DNA of 64,000 nt from Hofstenia miamia (lineage: Eukaryota > Xenacoelomorpha > Acoela). The stretch lies in NCBI GenBank assembly GCA_004352715.1, contig SCFE01000065.1:447864-511863 (forward strand), read 5' to 3'. Below, piece by piece: positions 49,918-60,309 of this stretch. A program made the translations under genes and the position numbers. The first letter of the stretch is position 1. Every line of letters starts with the position of its first letter. Below the pieces are notes generated by a model. The model searched no databases, was not told the DNA's origin, and was given only the letters and a program-made list of their open reading frames with translations.

Positions 49918-50844
49918 CAATAATATATCGATGCACTTATCAATTGAATCAGCAGCTCTAAATTGCAGCAAATTGTCAACGTATTTTAGTATGCATAAGT
50001 TGCTCATAACTGAAGGTAAAAAAGAATTGAATTTTGCATCCCACTAAGAAAAATCATGATGTTTCATCACTATCTCTGAATCTCAATAGTTTTGAAGTTC
50101 ACGTTACTGCAATAGTTCGAAATTGGCAATAGGTGTAACAAAACTAAATCAATGATAGCAAAGCAATTACCAACATGTTTTAAAATTTTATTCCATTTAT
50201 TTATAATGATCCACCTAAACTATATTCAGTAAAGGTGGGCACTAAGTGCTCAAAGAAGAAATCTTTCAGAGCTAAGCACTATCTTTTCACAAGACAACTA
50301 TTAATCTGGAATACTATGTTGACATTTTATAAGCTCATCTAGAAATTTCCACCTTATAATAGGATTTCAATGCCTGGTTTTTTATATTGACAGAATTCAA
50401 GATCAAAACACTTTACCAGCATCACATAGAAAAACTTTTGAAGCAATCATTCACCAGATTTGTTAATTTTTGTAATTTATGTTGATTTGTATATAAGATT
50501 TTTTTTAAATTATTGACGTTATTCAGATAAATTATCAGTTATTAAATTGTAAACATTTATCTGAATATAGAATCTCTTATCTTATCTTATTATGCTTCTA
50601 TTCGATCTTGTAACTTATTACCTAAGGATATAAAGAATATTGAAAGTTTCAAGCTTTTAAGAAGCATTTTAGGTAAAGCATGGATAGGAGACAAATTCTA
50701 CAATAATGATTGTACATCTCGTTCTTAAAATCTCTTAGTAATTTATCATTTGCCTGGTAGATTTATTGTGTAGTTTTTTTGTTTTATATGCATTTGTATG
50801 TATCTTTGTATATTTTATGACGCTACGCAAATAAATTTCAGTTT
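49742..50844 (+). pseudogene. Heavily decayed CR1/L2-like LINE remnant
   Basis: Near 49782 the plus strand reads NWVLQGAILGPLLFLLHVNE, reverse-transcriptase motif B (family consensus: PQGSILGPLLF). A (TA)n insertion at 49882-49913 follows. Much later the frame contains CNLLPKDIKNIESFKLLRS, the typical 3'-terminal 'LP..I....S...FK..L' block of CR1/L2 LINEs. The 3' end has GACGCTACGCAAATAAATTTC at about 50820, with an AATAAA. Many stops; clearly dead and old. Confidence 0.65.
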
Positions 50845-52579
50845 TTTTGAAAATTTTTCCGAATAAAGAATATCATATTTCATCTTATCTTAGGACTCTT
50901 AAATATTAATTACATATAATTTTATTTGTGGATAATTACTTTAGTCATTTATTGCTACTCAGCAAAATGGGATTTTTAAGAAAGTTTAATACATTAGTAA
51001 TGAGCTCACAAAAACAAAATGCATTGCGAAATAACTGATCTTTCTAGATGACATGATTTTTATGCATATTTCCTCCCAAAACGACAGACATTTCTAAAAA
51101 CGTTATCAAACTAAGTGTCCTCGACAAAGGACGCTTTTAAGACAAAAATCTTATACGAAGACACTCTTTCTTGCCAACCGCTGTTTCAAATAATAAATGA
51201 TGGGATGATGTTCATTCCCTTAGGAAAAAGTACTCTTTGCTTAGCACTTGTTTCTCAGAAAGCACCTGCTGGATATAGTAAAACTAGCAAATGAAAACAT
51301 GTCTCATACTATATCCATTCTTTCTTCATACAGATTAATTATATTTTCTAATGGTATTTTTGCTATTACCAGACTAAACTGTGTTTTATGCGAAAAAATT
51401 TATGGCATTTGGTTTAGCTGTTCACACTGGATATGCATTTAAAAATAAAATGCGACATAACTGTGATAAACTAAACTTATAATTAGGCAGGTTATAAGCT
51501 ATTACTAGAGTGAACATTATTAAATGAAAAATTTATATTCGATAAAAAACAAATTGTTTTTGCTAAAGGTGTTAATTAATGAGATTAGACAAACAACAAT
51601 GAATGACTTGGCTTTGATATTGAATTAATATAGAAAGTTTCAGCGTTTTTATTATAAATTTGAAAAGTACATTGCATTGAAATAGAAAGTAATGATAAAT
51701 TACGTAACTTTCTGTTTTACACATGTGGGACACTTATCGCCATTCTGTTAGTTCCTGAGAAATCCTATATATTTTAATTTAAATTACTCGAGATTTTTGT
51801 TCTCAAATGTGTTCCTAAGCAAAACCTCATCACAATTTGCCATTCCTACAGCCTTCCAATGAATGTGAATTGACTGCAAAAATTAAGCAGTGACAAGCAA
51901 CTTGTGGAATTATTGTTAAAAATATTATTAAGACCCTAACGTTTTCACTGTTTCAGGATAGACTGAAATTTAGTCCTGTTTTCAAGAAAACTTGACAAGT
52001 TAGCAGCAAACTTCAAAATATTTGAAGAATTTTTTTAGCCAATCCAATGTTGCCTCTTTCCTGATAATACAATTATTGGTAATGACAGCAAAATTTAGGT
52101 AATGCGAAGACAACATTCCGTGGATTAAACATTGCAGTTCCGAAGAGTCAACAACTTTGAAATCGCTTATTGTAGTTTCTTCTAAGTTTGAAGTTATAAC
52201 TTCAAAAAAATTATCGGCATTAAATTTGACATTCTCCTAATGCACTATTAGGTACTATTTTCTGCAATTTATTCCAGTAAATTGCGAATCAAGTAACATA
52301 CGATTAAAAGATAGACCTAACTATTAGATTTTTGATGAAAAAATTATGATTATACTAAGTTTTTCATGCTGAATACGATTTTTGTGATACATTTTACATA
52401 CCATGCATATTTACTAACATAGTTTTAGGGGGGCCTTTACAGGGTCATAGGATGAAAATTAAATTGCATATATAAAAATTGAGGAGAAATTTGAATTCAC
52501 AATGCTAAAAGTAACCCAATTACAAAAAATCAAAGCTATAGTGTTCATCACTGTAAAAAGAATTTCTTCAGTTAGGTGT
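50845..52579. other. AT-rich non-coding DNA
   Basis: I see no gene, RNA or structured repeat. Confidence 0.5.
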
Positions 52580-52945
52580 CCGAAAAATTTTGATCGCTAA
52601 TGTAATTCCCAAATATTTAAATTTATCCACTTGGTTTGTTTGGGTGCCATTAAACTTTAGCTTCTGTTGAGAACAATTTTTGGAATTACCTTTTGATTTT
52701 ATAATACAGAGTTGTTTTGGAAGGATTGACCGGCAATTTTAGTGAGGCAAAATAGTGAGATAACTTAGCACAGTCATCTTCAATTTTTATGATTGCATTT
52801 TCAATTGATATATTTGAGCAAAATAGCACTGTGTCGTCAGCGTATTGAATAACATGACAATTAGTGTAATTACTTAAGTCATTAACATATGTATTGAAAA
52901 GCAAGGACCCTAAGATTGTTCCCTGTGGAACACCTCTTTTAAAAT
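52580..52945 (-). pseudogene. LINE reverse-transcriptase fragment with intact YADD
   Basis: Minus strand: KRGVPQGTILGSLLFNTYVN, then HVIQYADDTVLFC and LSHYFASLKLPVNPSKT. These are RT motifs B, C (with the catalytic YADD) and D. After KIKR comes a stop; the remaining sequence still reads TKWINLNIWELH/KYLGI-like pieces in other frames. Both ends of the element are lost. CR1/jockey-group by motif style. Confidence 0.8.
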
Positions 52946-53768
52946 ATAATTGATATCATTATTCACCCTCAATCAATAGGGTTTGTTAACTAGGGGCTGC
53001 AATGATTACGGCACTGAGCTGAACTCTTGTGCATCTTTGATGGGCTGTTGTAGAGATTGAAAGACATTGATAGCGTGTGAACAATACAGATAATATGCTA
53101 GAACGCGTTAATTTTATGTGCTGTTTTAAGCAGCACTTGTTTGCTGTAACAGCTTGCAGCTGTTAACAGGAGCGCTTTTGGGGGCGTTGTTTATGGACGT
53201 GATTATTATTTGGCCATTTCCAAAAAAAATTTAATCTTAGTGAGTATTCTTGTGATTCTATATCATTTTTTATTTATTGTTTCTTGAACTTTTTTACAGA
53301 TTGTATTAATTTAAGATTGCGTTAATAGAAAATTATTTGTGAAAACCAAATCGCGTATTTGACATGCTATAATTATCGAAATGTAAAATTGTTTGAGCAA
53401 TCTTTCAAATGTCTTGCTTATTTAAGTAATCGAAATTGGACTGTAATTGTTAGTATGTGACATCGTTTTTCTTAAAAACGATATTTAGACTATTTTCCAA
53501 ACATTAACTAAAGATGAATTTAATGGTTCTACAATAATCTTTGCAATAATTGTAAGAGAGAATGTTTGAAAAGCCACTTAATTTGTTAGTTTTAAGACCA
53601 AGAATTGATTTTAACGTTTCTAACTTCTTCAGACCTAAGATATTTGTGGGGTCGTTTTCATACTAAATAAAGGAGATCATTATATTTATATTTATATTTA
53701 TTTATATTATTTATGTAGTGGAGATCACAAAATTGTCAGTAATTATATACATAATTTTGGTCTCTGTA
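52946..53768. other. AT-rich non-coding DNA
   Basis: No gene seen. A (TATTTA)n run lies at about 53683-53712. Confidence 0.5.
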
Positions 53769-53961
53769 CAAATTATTAGGGTTACAATTAGATTGCTTAC
53801 AATTTACCTTTACAAATTCTAGAACTGAAAATAATTTTACTGCGTATAAAGAGTATTCATTAAAATGAATACACGCGATTTCCAAATCAAAATTTAAAAA
53901 TGGAAGTTAATGCGTAGCGTGGCAAATTGTAAGCAATACAAAATGTAACCCTATAAATTTG
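53769..53961. mobile_element. Foldback MITE (193 bp)
   Basis: About 40-bp inverted ends: CAAATTATTAGGGTTACAAT..GATTGCTTACAATTTACC on the left, and CAAATTTATAGGGTTACATT..TATTGCTTACAATTTGCC read inward from the right. A second palindrome (AGTATTCATTAAAATGAATAC) lies inside. The flanking octamers TCTCTGTA and TTTCTATA match at 6 of 8, weakly suggesting an 8-bp duplication. No coding sequence. Confidence 0.7.
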
Positions 53962-55147
53962 TTTCTATATGCTTTTTGCGAAGCAGAATTTTGTAAGCGT
54001 CAGTTATCCAACAATGACATTTAAAGATGTTTATGCCAACCTTTTCAGATACTGAAATAACATGCTTTAATGACAACAATAATGTAAGAATGCAAAGCAT
54101 GTGAAAATTGTCACCGAGGTAAAAGTTTTGAAATGACGGTGTGCAGAAAAACCAGTTGTCCAGAAAATGAGAACACCCAATCTCACACATTTTAGCTAAA
54201 GCATGTGAAAGGATTGCCAATTTTCAACGTACATAAGTGAAAAAACAAAACACCACTTTAGATTATGGTAGTACATATGGTAAATATACATGTAAAAAAA
54301 TGACAAGATAATTAAAATCAGATTCCACACAAATACGAAGGGATATGGAAAAAGAGAAAATCTTTTTAGGTCATTGACTCAATTTGATTGTCTTACTGAA
54401 GTCAATTATGATGTTCAGAGCAAAGCTTACAATTTTTCTTGATTAAAGATAATAGTTAATTTAATGTTATCACAGGAGTTTGGAGACAGAAGTTAGTTCA
54501 AGTTAAGTTAAGATGTTCTTGTGCCATTTGCAGTGTTGACTAGGTAAAGTTAGGTCAGATTAATATGTTATTACGTAAAAACAAGTCATTGTTTGCAGAA
54601 GATTGTTTAGATTTTTATCAAAAGAATTTGGATGACGTTTGCTTGTGACTCATGGATTGTTGTATATAATATTAAAATTGCAAACATAAACCTATTAGGT
54701 ATTGTTGTTAAGGACCTTTAGTAACTATAATAAAAACAGACTAAATGAAATATACATTTCGCTCAACTTGAGCATCGTCAATTTACAAAAATGTTCCCTC
54801 TAAATATGCACTATCTTATATAATGATTTTATTATGCAATTAACCGTTGATTAGAGGAAATTTATGCTGATATATTTAATCATCTTTGGTGTTAAGACTT
54901 GGTTGCATTGATCGTATGTATATACTTTCGATTAATTTTTGATAAGGTTATCATATTGGTAAGAGATTTAGAAATTTACGCTATATCATGAAACATTCAC
55001 AAAAGATAAAAATGATATTTTTACACAACTTCTAAAATGTGAAAGCTCATCTTGATTAAATACTGTATTAGTTAAATATAAAATGTATTTATATTAATGC
55101 ATAAAAATTTAAAAAATTCATTGCAAATTAACCCAAACATACAAAAA
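53962..55147. other. AT-rich non-coding DNA; 3' flank of MRPS28
   Basis: No separate gene supported. The 89-codon minus-strand frame at 54220-53951 has no resemblance I can name. The 3'UTR of MRPS28 must lie at the high-coordinate end; I see TATAAA/AATATA variants near 55100-55075 but no canonical AATAAA. Confidence 0.45.
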
Positions 55148-55588
55148 TTACTGATTAGATTCCAACATGTGCAACAAATCAGCACTTGAAGTTTTTGGTT
55201 TAGGAATATTTTCAGAAATGCGTTGTTCTGATTGAGCCAGACCTTGTAGAAAAGCATCTGACTCAAGCAACGTTGCTTCTTTTTTCTCTCCAAGAAATCT
55301 TCGCGTAATTTCCGAAGTAACCAGTTTCAAAACAACACGTGTTCCAACTTTGTATACAGTGCCATTTTTGGGTCGTTGACATACACATGGAAACTTTCCA
55401 CCCCAATCGATATGCAAGTGATTTTCTGTGGTCGATGCTATTGTTCCTTCTACTAGTTTGCCTTCAAACGGTGCATTTTTTACAAAAGCAGAATTACGAA
55501 GAAGGGTAGCAAATGTCACGTGACAATACTGCCGTTTAAGAATATGAGAGAGTTTATTCATAAAATCTAAAAAATTTTCATTTAGCAT
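55148..55588 (-). CDS. MRPS28: Mitochondrial small ribosomal subunit protein MRPS28 (bS1m)
   Basis: The 146-codon frame matches the conserved core of MRPS28. FATLLRNSAFV (26-36) fits the 'FASMLRHSP' start, GTIASTTENHLHIDWGGKF (48-66) with CVCQRP is the S1-like barrel signature, and then YKVGTRVVLKL and EITRRFLG (93-100) follow. The protein is a component of the mitoribosomal 28S subunit in the matrix. A later methionine (codon 10, ATG 55561-55559) begins MNKLSHILKRQYCHV, a basic amphipathic leader typical of import signals, and a consensus 3' splice site (AATTTTTTAG) ends at 55567, five nt before it. I therefore favour the 137-residue form starting there. No intron is visible in the coding part. 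Family identity is firm; the start is inferred. Confidence 0.88.
   Translation of the reverse strand: MLNENFLDFMNKLSHILKRQYCHVTFATLLRNSAFVKNAPFEGKLVEGTIASTTENHLHIDWGGKFPCVCQRPKNGTVYKVGTRVVLKLVTSEITRRFLGEKKEATLLESDAFLQGLAQSEQRISENIPKPKTSSADLLHMLESNQ
55567..55577 (-). promoter_or_regulatory. 3' splice site just upstream of the MRPS28 start
   Basis: AAATTTTTTAG on the minus strand, AG at 55568-55567, lies 5 nt before ATG 55561. It could accept a 5'UTR exon or a spliced leader. Confidence 0.5.
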
Positions 55589-55833
55589 TGAACATAGATA
55601 TCGATTTGACTAACCGGTCTTAATCTATGCAACTGGGGTAAAACTATATATATATAATCAAATTACTTCCTATAACTTGCTCTTTTTTTAGAAATCATAA
55701 AACAATGAAAATGGATTGAGTTAGCATTGAAATATTGTCATAGCCTTTGCAGGCTTTTTCTTATTTCCATTGACCATTACAATAAAATTGTGTTAAATAC
55801 AATTTATATAAATAGTAAAGCTGAATTTAAAAA

Positions 55834-56046
55834 TTATACGCTACAACCAAACAATGCATAATTCAAATCGTCACCGTACATTCGACAGCGTAAGCTGCAA
55901 GAATAAGGGAGATGCCTTATGTTAGAAAAAACAGAAGTAAATTCAGGATTTTTGGAAAGGGGTCCTTTGGCCCAAACTGCTTTTGCAAAAATGTGAATCA
56001 TTACTTGGAAATAGGTATGTGCGAGAAACCATCTAATTAATTGCAA
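55834..56046 (-). CDS. Unidentified small ORF between UQCC4 and MRPS28
   Basis: A 70-codon frame starts with ATG and ends with TAA. Its composition is less AT-driven than most chance frames here (e.g. IFAKAVWAKGPLSKNPEF, NIRHLPYSCSLRCRMYGDD). A GC-rich patch (CCATCTCGCGGCG, minus strand, near 56093-56081) lies just upstream and could be a promoter. It might be a small protein, a 5' exon of MRPS28, or chance. I do not recognise it. Confidence 0.3.
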   Translation of the reverse strand: MQLIRWFLAHTYFQVMIHIFAKAVWAKGPLSKNPEFTSVFSNIRHLPYSCSLRCRMYGDDLNYALFGCSV

Positions 56047-56458
56047 ATTTCGAAATTTTACTAAACGCTATAATGAGAAAAACGCCGCGAGATGGAACAT
56101 TAGAAATAAATTGAATAATAGACTTATTGGTACAGAGATATCCCTGTGATTTAGATCCTCTCAAAACACGGGTCTGGACATAATCGCATGAGAATATCAT
56201 GTTACACTAAAAGATGTGATCAATAACAATAATTCATACATTTCCTCCATTCCTTGCATTATAAATTGATAAATTTTTACAAAGAAAGAATTATAACAAG
56301 CAACTGCGATAAAGCGAAATTTGGTACATAAAGAACCAGTATGCAAAGAAATATCCTTTCATATAAAAAACAAAGATAACGATAAATGAAAGTATCAAAA
56401 CTACAGGAATTGAATAGTCGGTAAACAAATAAATAATATTGTTTTACTAAGAACTATA

Positions 56459-56464
56459 TTTATT
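56459..56464 (-). terminator. Poly(A) signal of the UQCC4 homologue
   Basis: AATAAA on the minus strand, about 25 nt after the stop codon at 56492-56490. Confidence 0.7.
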
Positions 56465-56489
56465 ATCACATTTTACATTCAAAATATTT

Positions 56490-57025
56490 TCATTCCTTCA
56501 GTTTTTCCTTCCATTTCAATTTCTGTTCTTCAGTAGCAATTCCAGGCCACATTTGTTCTAAATGCATACCAAGTTTCATGTCAAATTCAGTTTCCTCTCT
56601 GAAAAAACAATAGTATATTAAAAGAGCAGCAAGTGAAAAAGGTACAAAGACACTGGTGAAATAGGTTGGCTTTCGGGCATTAAAGGCCTTTCCTGTAGAT
56701 ATAAAAGAAGATTTTGCAGAGGCTAAGCGTGTTTTGGAATATTCAATAGGACGTTCCTCTTCTCCATTAGATTTAGTTGAAGAGGCGCGCGTAATGGTCG
56801 ACTAAATATTTTAAAAAATATTAAATGATATTTTAGGTTGCGAATATATACTTTAGAATTCAACACATAAGCACCAACATATAGAGCACGGATAAAGTAA
56901 TAAAAATTTATAAGGATAAAGATACACATTTAATATTGAACAGGACTTACCCGATAGGAAAGGACTTCCTTAGAATGAAGTCTTGGAAATCGTGTTAAAT
57001 GATTGCAAGAAATAAATTTAAACAT
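56490..57025 (-). CDS. UQCC4: Ubiquinol-cytochrome c reductase assembly factor 4 homologue (CCSMST1 family), two exons
   Basis: Exon 1 is 57025-56951 and exon 2 is 56801-56490; the 149-bp intron (56950-56802) has a CGG|GTAAGT donor and a TATTTAG acceptor and is in phase 0. The joined product is 128 residues. The start MFKFISCNHLTRFPRLHS looks like a mitochondrial presequence. GEEERPIEYSKTRLAS (about 38-53) matches the 'RPIEFS..KA' signature of the family. VFVPFSLAALLIYYCFF (about 76-92) is one membrane span, followed by REETEFD (family: REESEAD) and a 30-residue charged tail. In vertebrates this inner-membrane protein helps build complex III around cytochrome b. A splice acceptor (TTCCTATTTTAG) ends 16 nt before the ATG. 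The assignment is from motifs recalled, not from a search. Confidence 0.75.
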
Positions 57026-57040
57026 CCACAGAAGAAATGA

Positions 57041-57052
57041 CTAAAATAGGAA
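57041..57052 (-). promoter_or_regulatory. 3' splice site upstream of the UQCC4 start
   Basis: TTCCTATTTTAG on the minus strand, AG at 57042-57041, is followed by 15 nt and then the ATG. Like the MRPS28 site, it implies an upstream exon or a trans-spliced leader. Confidence 0.5.
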
Positions 57053-57310
57053 TTTTTATTAAAAATTAAGATAAACAGATTCGATAAAATATATTTTTAT
57101 GAAAATAAAAATAAATGAAGAGGCGTCGTATTCGTATCCGAAAATTTTAGCCGTACCCACTCGTGCTAGAAAATGAAATTTTCTTTACTGCTATTAAGCA
57201 ATTTATAAATTTTAAATAAAATTTAAAAGTCTTATTGATAATACAAATAAAGTGAAATGGAATACAGATGTAGATAGGTAAAACCGGGTACCCATCGGTA
57301 GTACAAGTAC

Positions 57311-57351
<41 letters not shown>

Positions 57352-58569
57352 AAAAAATAATTTCTTATGCAAATATGCCTCAGCACAAAATAAGCACCAT
57401 AAAACATTATTAAATCAAGCCAATATAACATGACAAATAAACATTCTTTGGGCATCCACAAAAAATCATTATCAGAAAACATCTATTGGAAATTACCCTA
57501 CATCGAAAGATAAAACTAAAAAATCTAAAAGCGAAATCAGGTAATATACAATTTGTTCCACCGCTAAGGTATTTAAAAACATCAAACATTTTGAAAAATG
57601 AAAATAATTCCATCGTCAGTCATATACAAATATGAATCCTCTTAGCGTGCTTACTCATATATATATATATATATATATATAAGACCAAGAGACATGGAAG
57701 AAAAAGATATGAGAGGCCAAATAAGATCAAATATATTCTGCTATAAACACCAAAAGAAACGGGTATATTTCAAAACTACAATGAAAACAAAATTGACTAA
57801 AATAGGAGAAGCAATTGCCATCGATGCAATAACAGATAAATAGACGAAAAATTATTCCACGATTATCACATTTCCACCACTTTGCTGACAAAGAAATTAT
57901 ATTTTTAAATATGAAAAGTATCAGAAGAATTTGCTTCATTTACATATATACATACAGATAGTAAATGGCCTCTAGTTCAGGGTCTCAGGTCTCATATAGC
58001 TTTAGATGTGTGCTTTCCATAAATTATTATACAAAGTGAAAATTTAGCTTCCGACCTTGTGCATATATTCTTAGAGATGCTTATGAATTTTTTGGTAATT
58101 TTGCAACATTATTAATAATATTTGGATTTTTCGGTTTACTAAATTAGATATTGTTGACATATTTCTATAGAAAAAGTTAAAAATCCCACTTGTAGAATTT
58201 TTTGTAATACATAGTGGATCTATAATATGGTTTTTGCACTCCATTTGGTTTTAATCTTCTTTACTATGAATGAATACTCAATAATATCGCAATTGTCTTT
58301 TTGCAAGAATTGGATCATTTAGCTAATTATGAAATTTTCAATAAAATAATTGATATTGCTGTATCTTTTTATAGAATGCAAAGGAGCGATGCCAAGGGGA
58401 ACTTTTTTCAATAGAACTAAAAATTCCTGTGATTTGTATTCGCTTAAATTGCATTATTTTATTTGCACAAATTGTTAATGTCAACAATAACTCTGATTGC
58501 ATAATCACTAGATCCTGAATTTCCAATGACACAGCAATTTATATCATCTGTACATTTGATTATCGAATA

Positions 58570-58573
<4 letters not shown>
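57053..58573. other. AT-rich non-coding DNA with (TA)n tracts
   Basis: No gene supported. (TA)n at 57316-57348 and 57657-57681. A GC-richer patch at 57120-57170 and GGTAAAACCGGGTACCCATC (57278-57297) could be transposon debris. Confidence 0.45.

Positions 58574-58628
<55 letters not shown>
58574..58628. repeat. (AAT)n microsatellite at the 5' junction of a LINE
   Basis: Eighteen or so AAT units end exactly where the tRNA-like 5' end of the RLE-type LINE begins. Confidence 0.95.
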
Positions 58629-58629
<1 letters not shown>

Positions 58630-58705
58630 GGCCCTAGTGGCGAATGGGGTAAAAGGCTAGACTGGGACCGCGAGGACCCGGGTTCGAGCCCGCCCTTAAC
58701 CCTAC
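58629..58705 (+). promoter_or_regulatory. tRNA-like 5' end of the LINE, with pol III A and B boxes
   Basis: GGGCCCTAGTGGCGAATGGG at the very start contains an A-box-like word (TAGTGGCGAATGG, 58635 onward). 46 nt later GGTTCGAGCC (58681-58690) is a near-perfect B box, inside a CGGG-loop-CCCG T-arm. TGGC...AAGGCTAGACTG between them resembles the D-arm region of Ser/Leu tRNAs. It is not a functional tRNA: the acceptor stem and anticodon arm do not close. It may act as an internal pol III promoter for the LINE or be a captured tRNA/SINE head. Confidence 0.65.
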
Positions 58706-58770
58706 CTTCAATGAGAGTGAAACCGAAATAAAAGGCCCTCAGTCCCCGGCAGGCCTTAAATGGTCAGAGG

Positions 58771-60309
58771 GTGCGAAGAATCTCCGGTCAGGTGGACTCC
58801 ACAATCGGGAGTGTGGCCTCGAGAAGTGGCAGTATAGGATCCACACAGACCAATGGACAACGGCACAAATGGACAGATGAGCAGAACAGAACAGCATTGG
58901 AGTGTTACAGAAGAAGCAGGCCAGATGAGAGGGGTTACAGGAAGAGAATGTTGGAAGAATGGAGGAAGGCAGAAACAGGATTAGAAGTTACAGAGCAGAG
59001 GCTTGCAGGACAAGTGCGAAAGTTACAGTTGGATGAGAATAAAGGGAAAAAGAGAGTTGAACAGGCTAAGCAGAGGGAAGATGAAGTGATAGACGTTGAG
59101 GCACAATTGGCGGAAGAAGCAGAACCAGTGGACGCAGAAACTGAAGCAGCAATCAAGGAAAATATGAAGGAAAAAATAGGTGAGAGAACTAGGTTGCCAG
59201 TTCCAAGAGGAGTTAAGAAAAGCAAGCTAGCAGTAGAGACAGCAAAGGTCAATAAAGTGTTGGAGAGGATAGATGCTAGGAGTGTCACAGAAGTAAATAG
59301 CTTAGTGTATGCAGGCGCATGGGAAGTGTTGAAGAATGTAGGCATGGACATAAAGAAGAAAAGACGACAAGAAGATAAGGGAGACAGCAAGCCAGCATGG
59401 GAGAGAAGAATTGAGAATAAAGTGGCAAAGATTAGGCAGCAAATAGGGAAGATCAGGACAAGTAAGGCAGTGCAGGACAGATGCAGGGTAGGTAAAGGGA
59501 AGACAATAGAAACTGCAAGAGAAGAGCTAAAGCAGAGATTAGTTGCAGAAGCTGAGAAACTAAGAAAACATAGGGCAAGGGCGAAGCAGGCAAGAGACAA
59601 TATGAAGTTTGAGACTCAAGAAGAAAGATTCTACAAAGAACTAGATGCAGGAGAAAAGGCTACAGCTAGAGCAGGAGAAGATGCAGTAAGGTTCTGGGAG
59701 AATATATGGGGAAGTGCGGGACCAGAGATAGAGAATGAGCAGATGCACAAGGAGTTCAGACAAGAAGAAGAAGCAATCACAACTGCAAAGCTGAAGAAGG
59801 CTCTAAAGAAGATGAAGAATTGGAAGTCCCCAGGCAGAGATGAGGTACATGGGTATTGGCTGAAGAAGTTCACAAGTGTTCATGAGAGACTAGCAGTAGC
59901 ATTGGAGGAGTGTGTGGTGAGTGGGTGTCCAGAGTGGATGGTAGTGGGAAGGACATTTCTGATACAGAATGACCCAAAGAAAGGCATTGAGGTAAGCAAC
60001 TTCAGGCCAATAATATGTCTGCCAACAACTTGGAAATTGCTAACTTCAGGGATTTCAAGTAGGCTGGCATGTTACTTAGAACAGAATAGGTTGATACCAG
60101 AGGAGCAGAAGGGATGTAGGACAAAGACGAGAGGATGCAAAGATCAGTTGTTGATAGACCAGGCAGTGGTGGAGAATTGTAGAAGAAGGAAGACAAACTT
60201 GGCAATGGCATGGATAGACTACAGGAATCCATATGACAGCATATCACATAAGTGGGTATTGAAGACGTTAGAGGTTAATGGAGTTTCCAAAAATGGGTTG
60301 AGTTTCTAG
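58771..60309 (+). pseudogene. LINE ORF: Myb-like domain plus N-terminal half of reverse transcriptase
   Basis: 512 codons. Residues 33-86 (KWTDEQNRTALECYRRSRPD, then GYRKRMLEEW and TEQRLAGQVRKL) resemble a Myb/SANT-like DNA-binding domain. About 140-300 is a basic, coiled-coil-prone region. From about 335 the RT begins: WKSPGRDEVHGYWLKKF, FRPIICLPTTWKLLTSGISS, EEQKGCRTKTRGCKDQLLID and AMAWIDYRNPYDSISHKW, where D483 is the first catalytic aspartate of motif A (usual KAYDS here NPYDS). The frame is open back to 58732 without an ATG; the first ATG is codon 60, inside the Myb-like domain, so the original start is lost or non-AUG. It breaks at TAG after NGLSF. The strand is purine-rich. Confidence 0.85.

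Noticed and set aside
58629-58705. A true tRNA gene
   Set aside because: The B box and T-arm are good, but the acceptor and anticodon stems do not close and the sequence runs directly into the LINE leader.
58935-59600. 221-codon minus-strand Leu/Ser/Phe-rich frame
   Set aside because: Antisense shadow of the LINE ORF; its hydrophobic look comes from the complement of lysine- and glutamate-rich codons.
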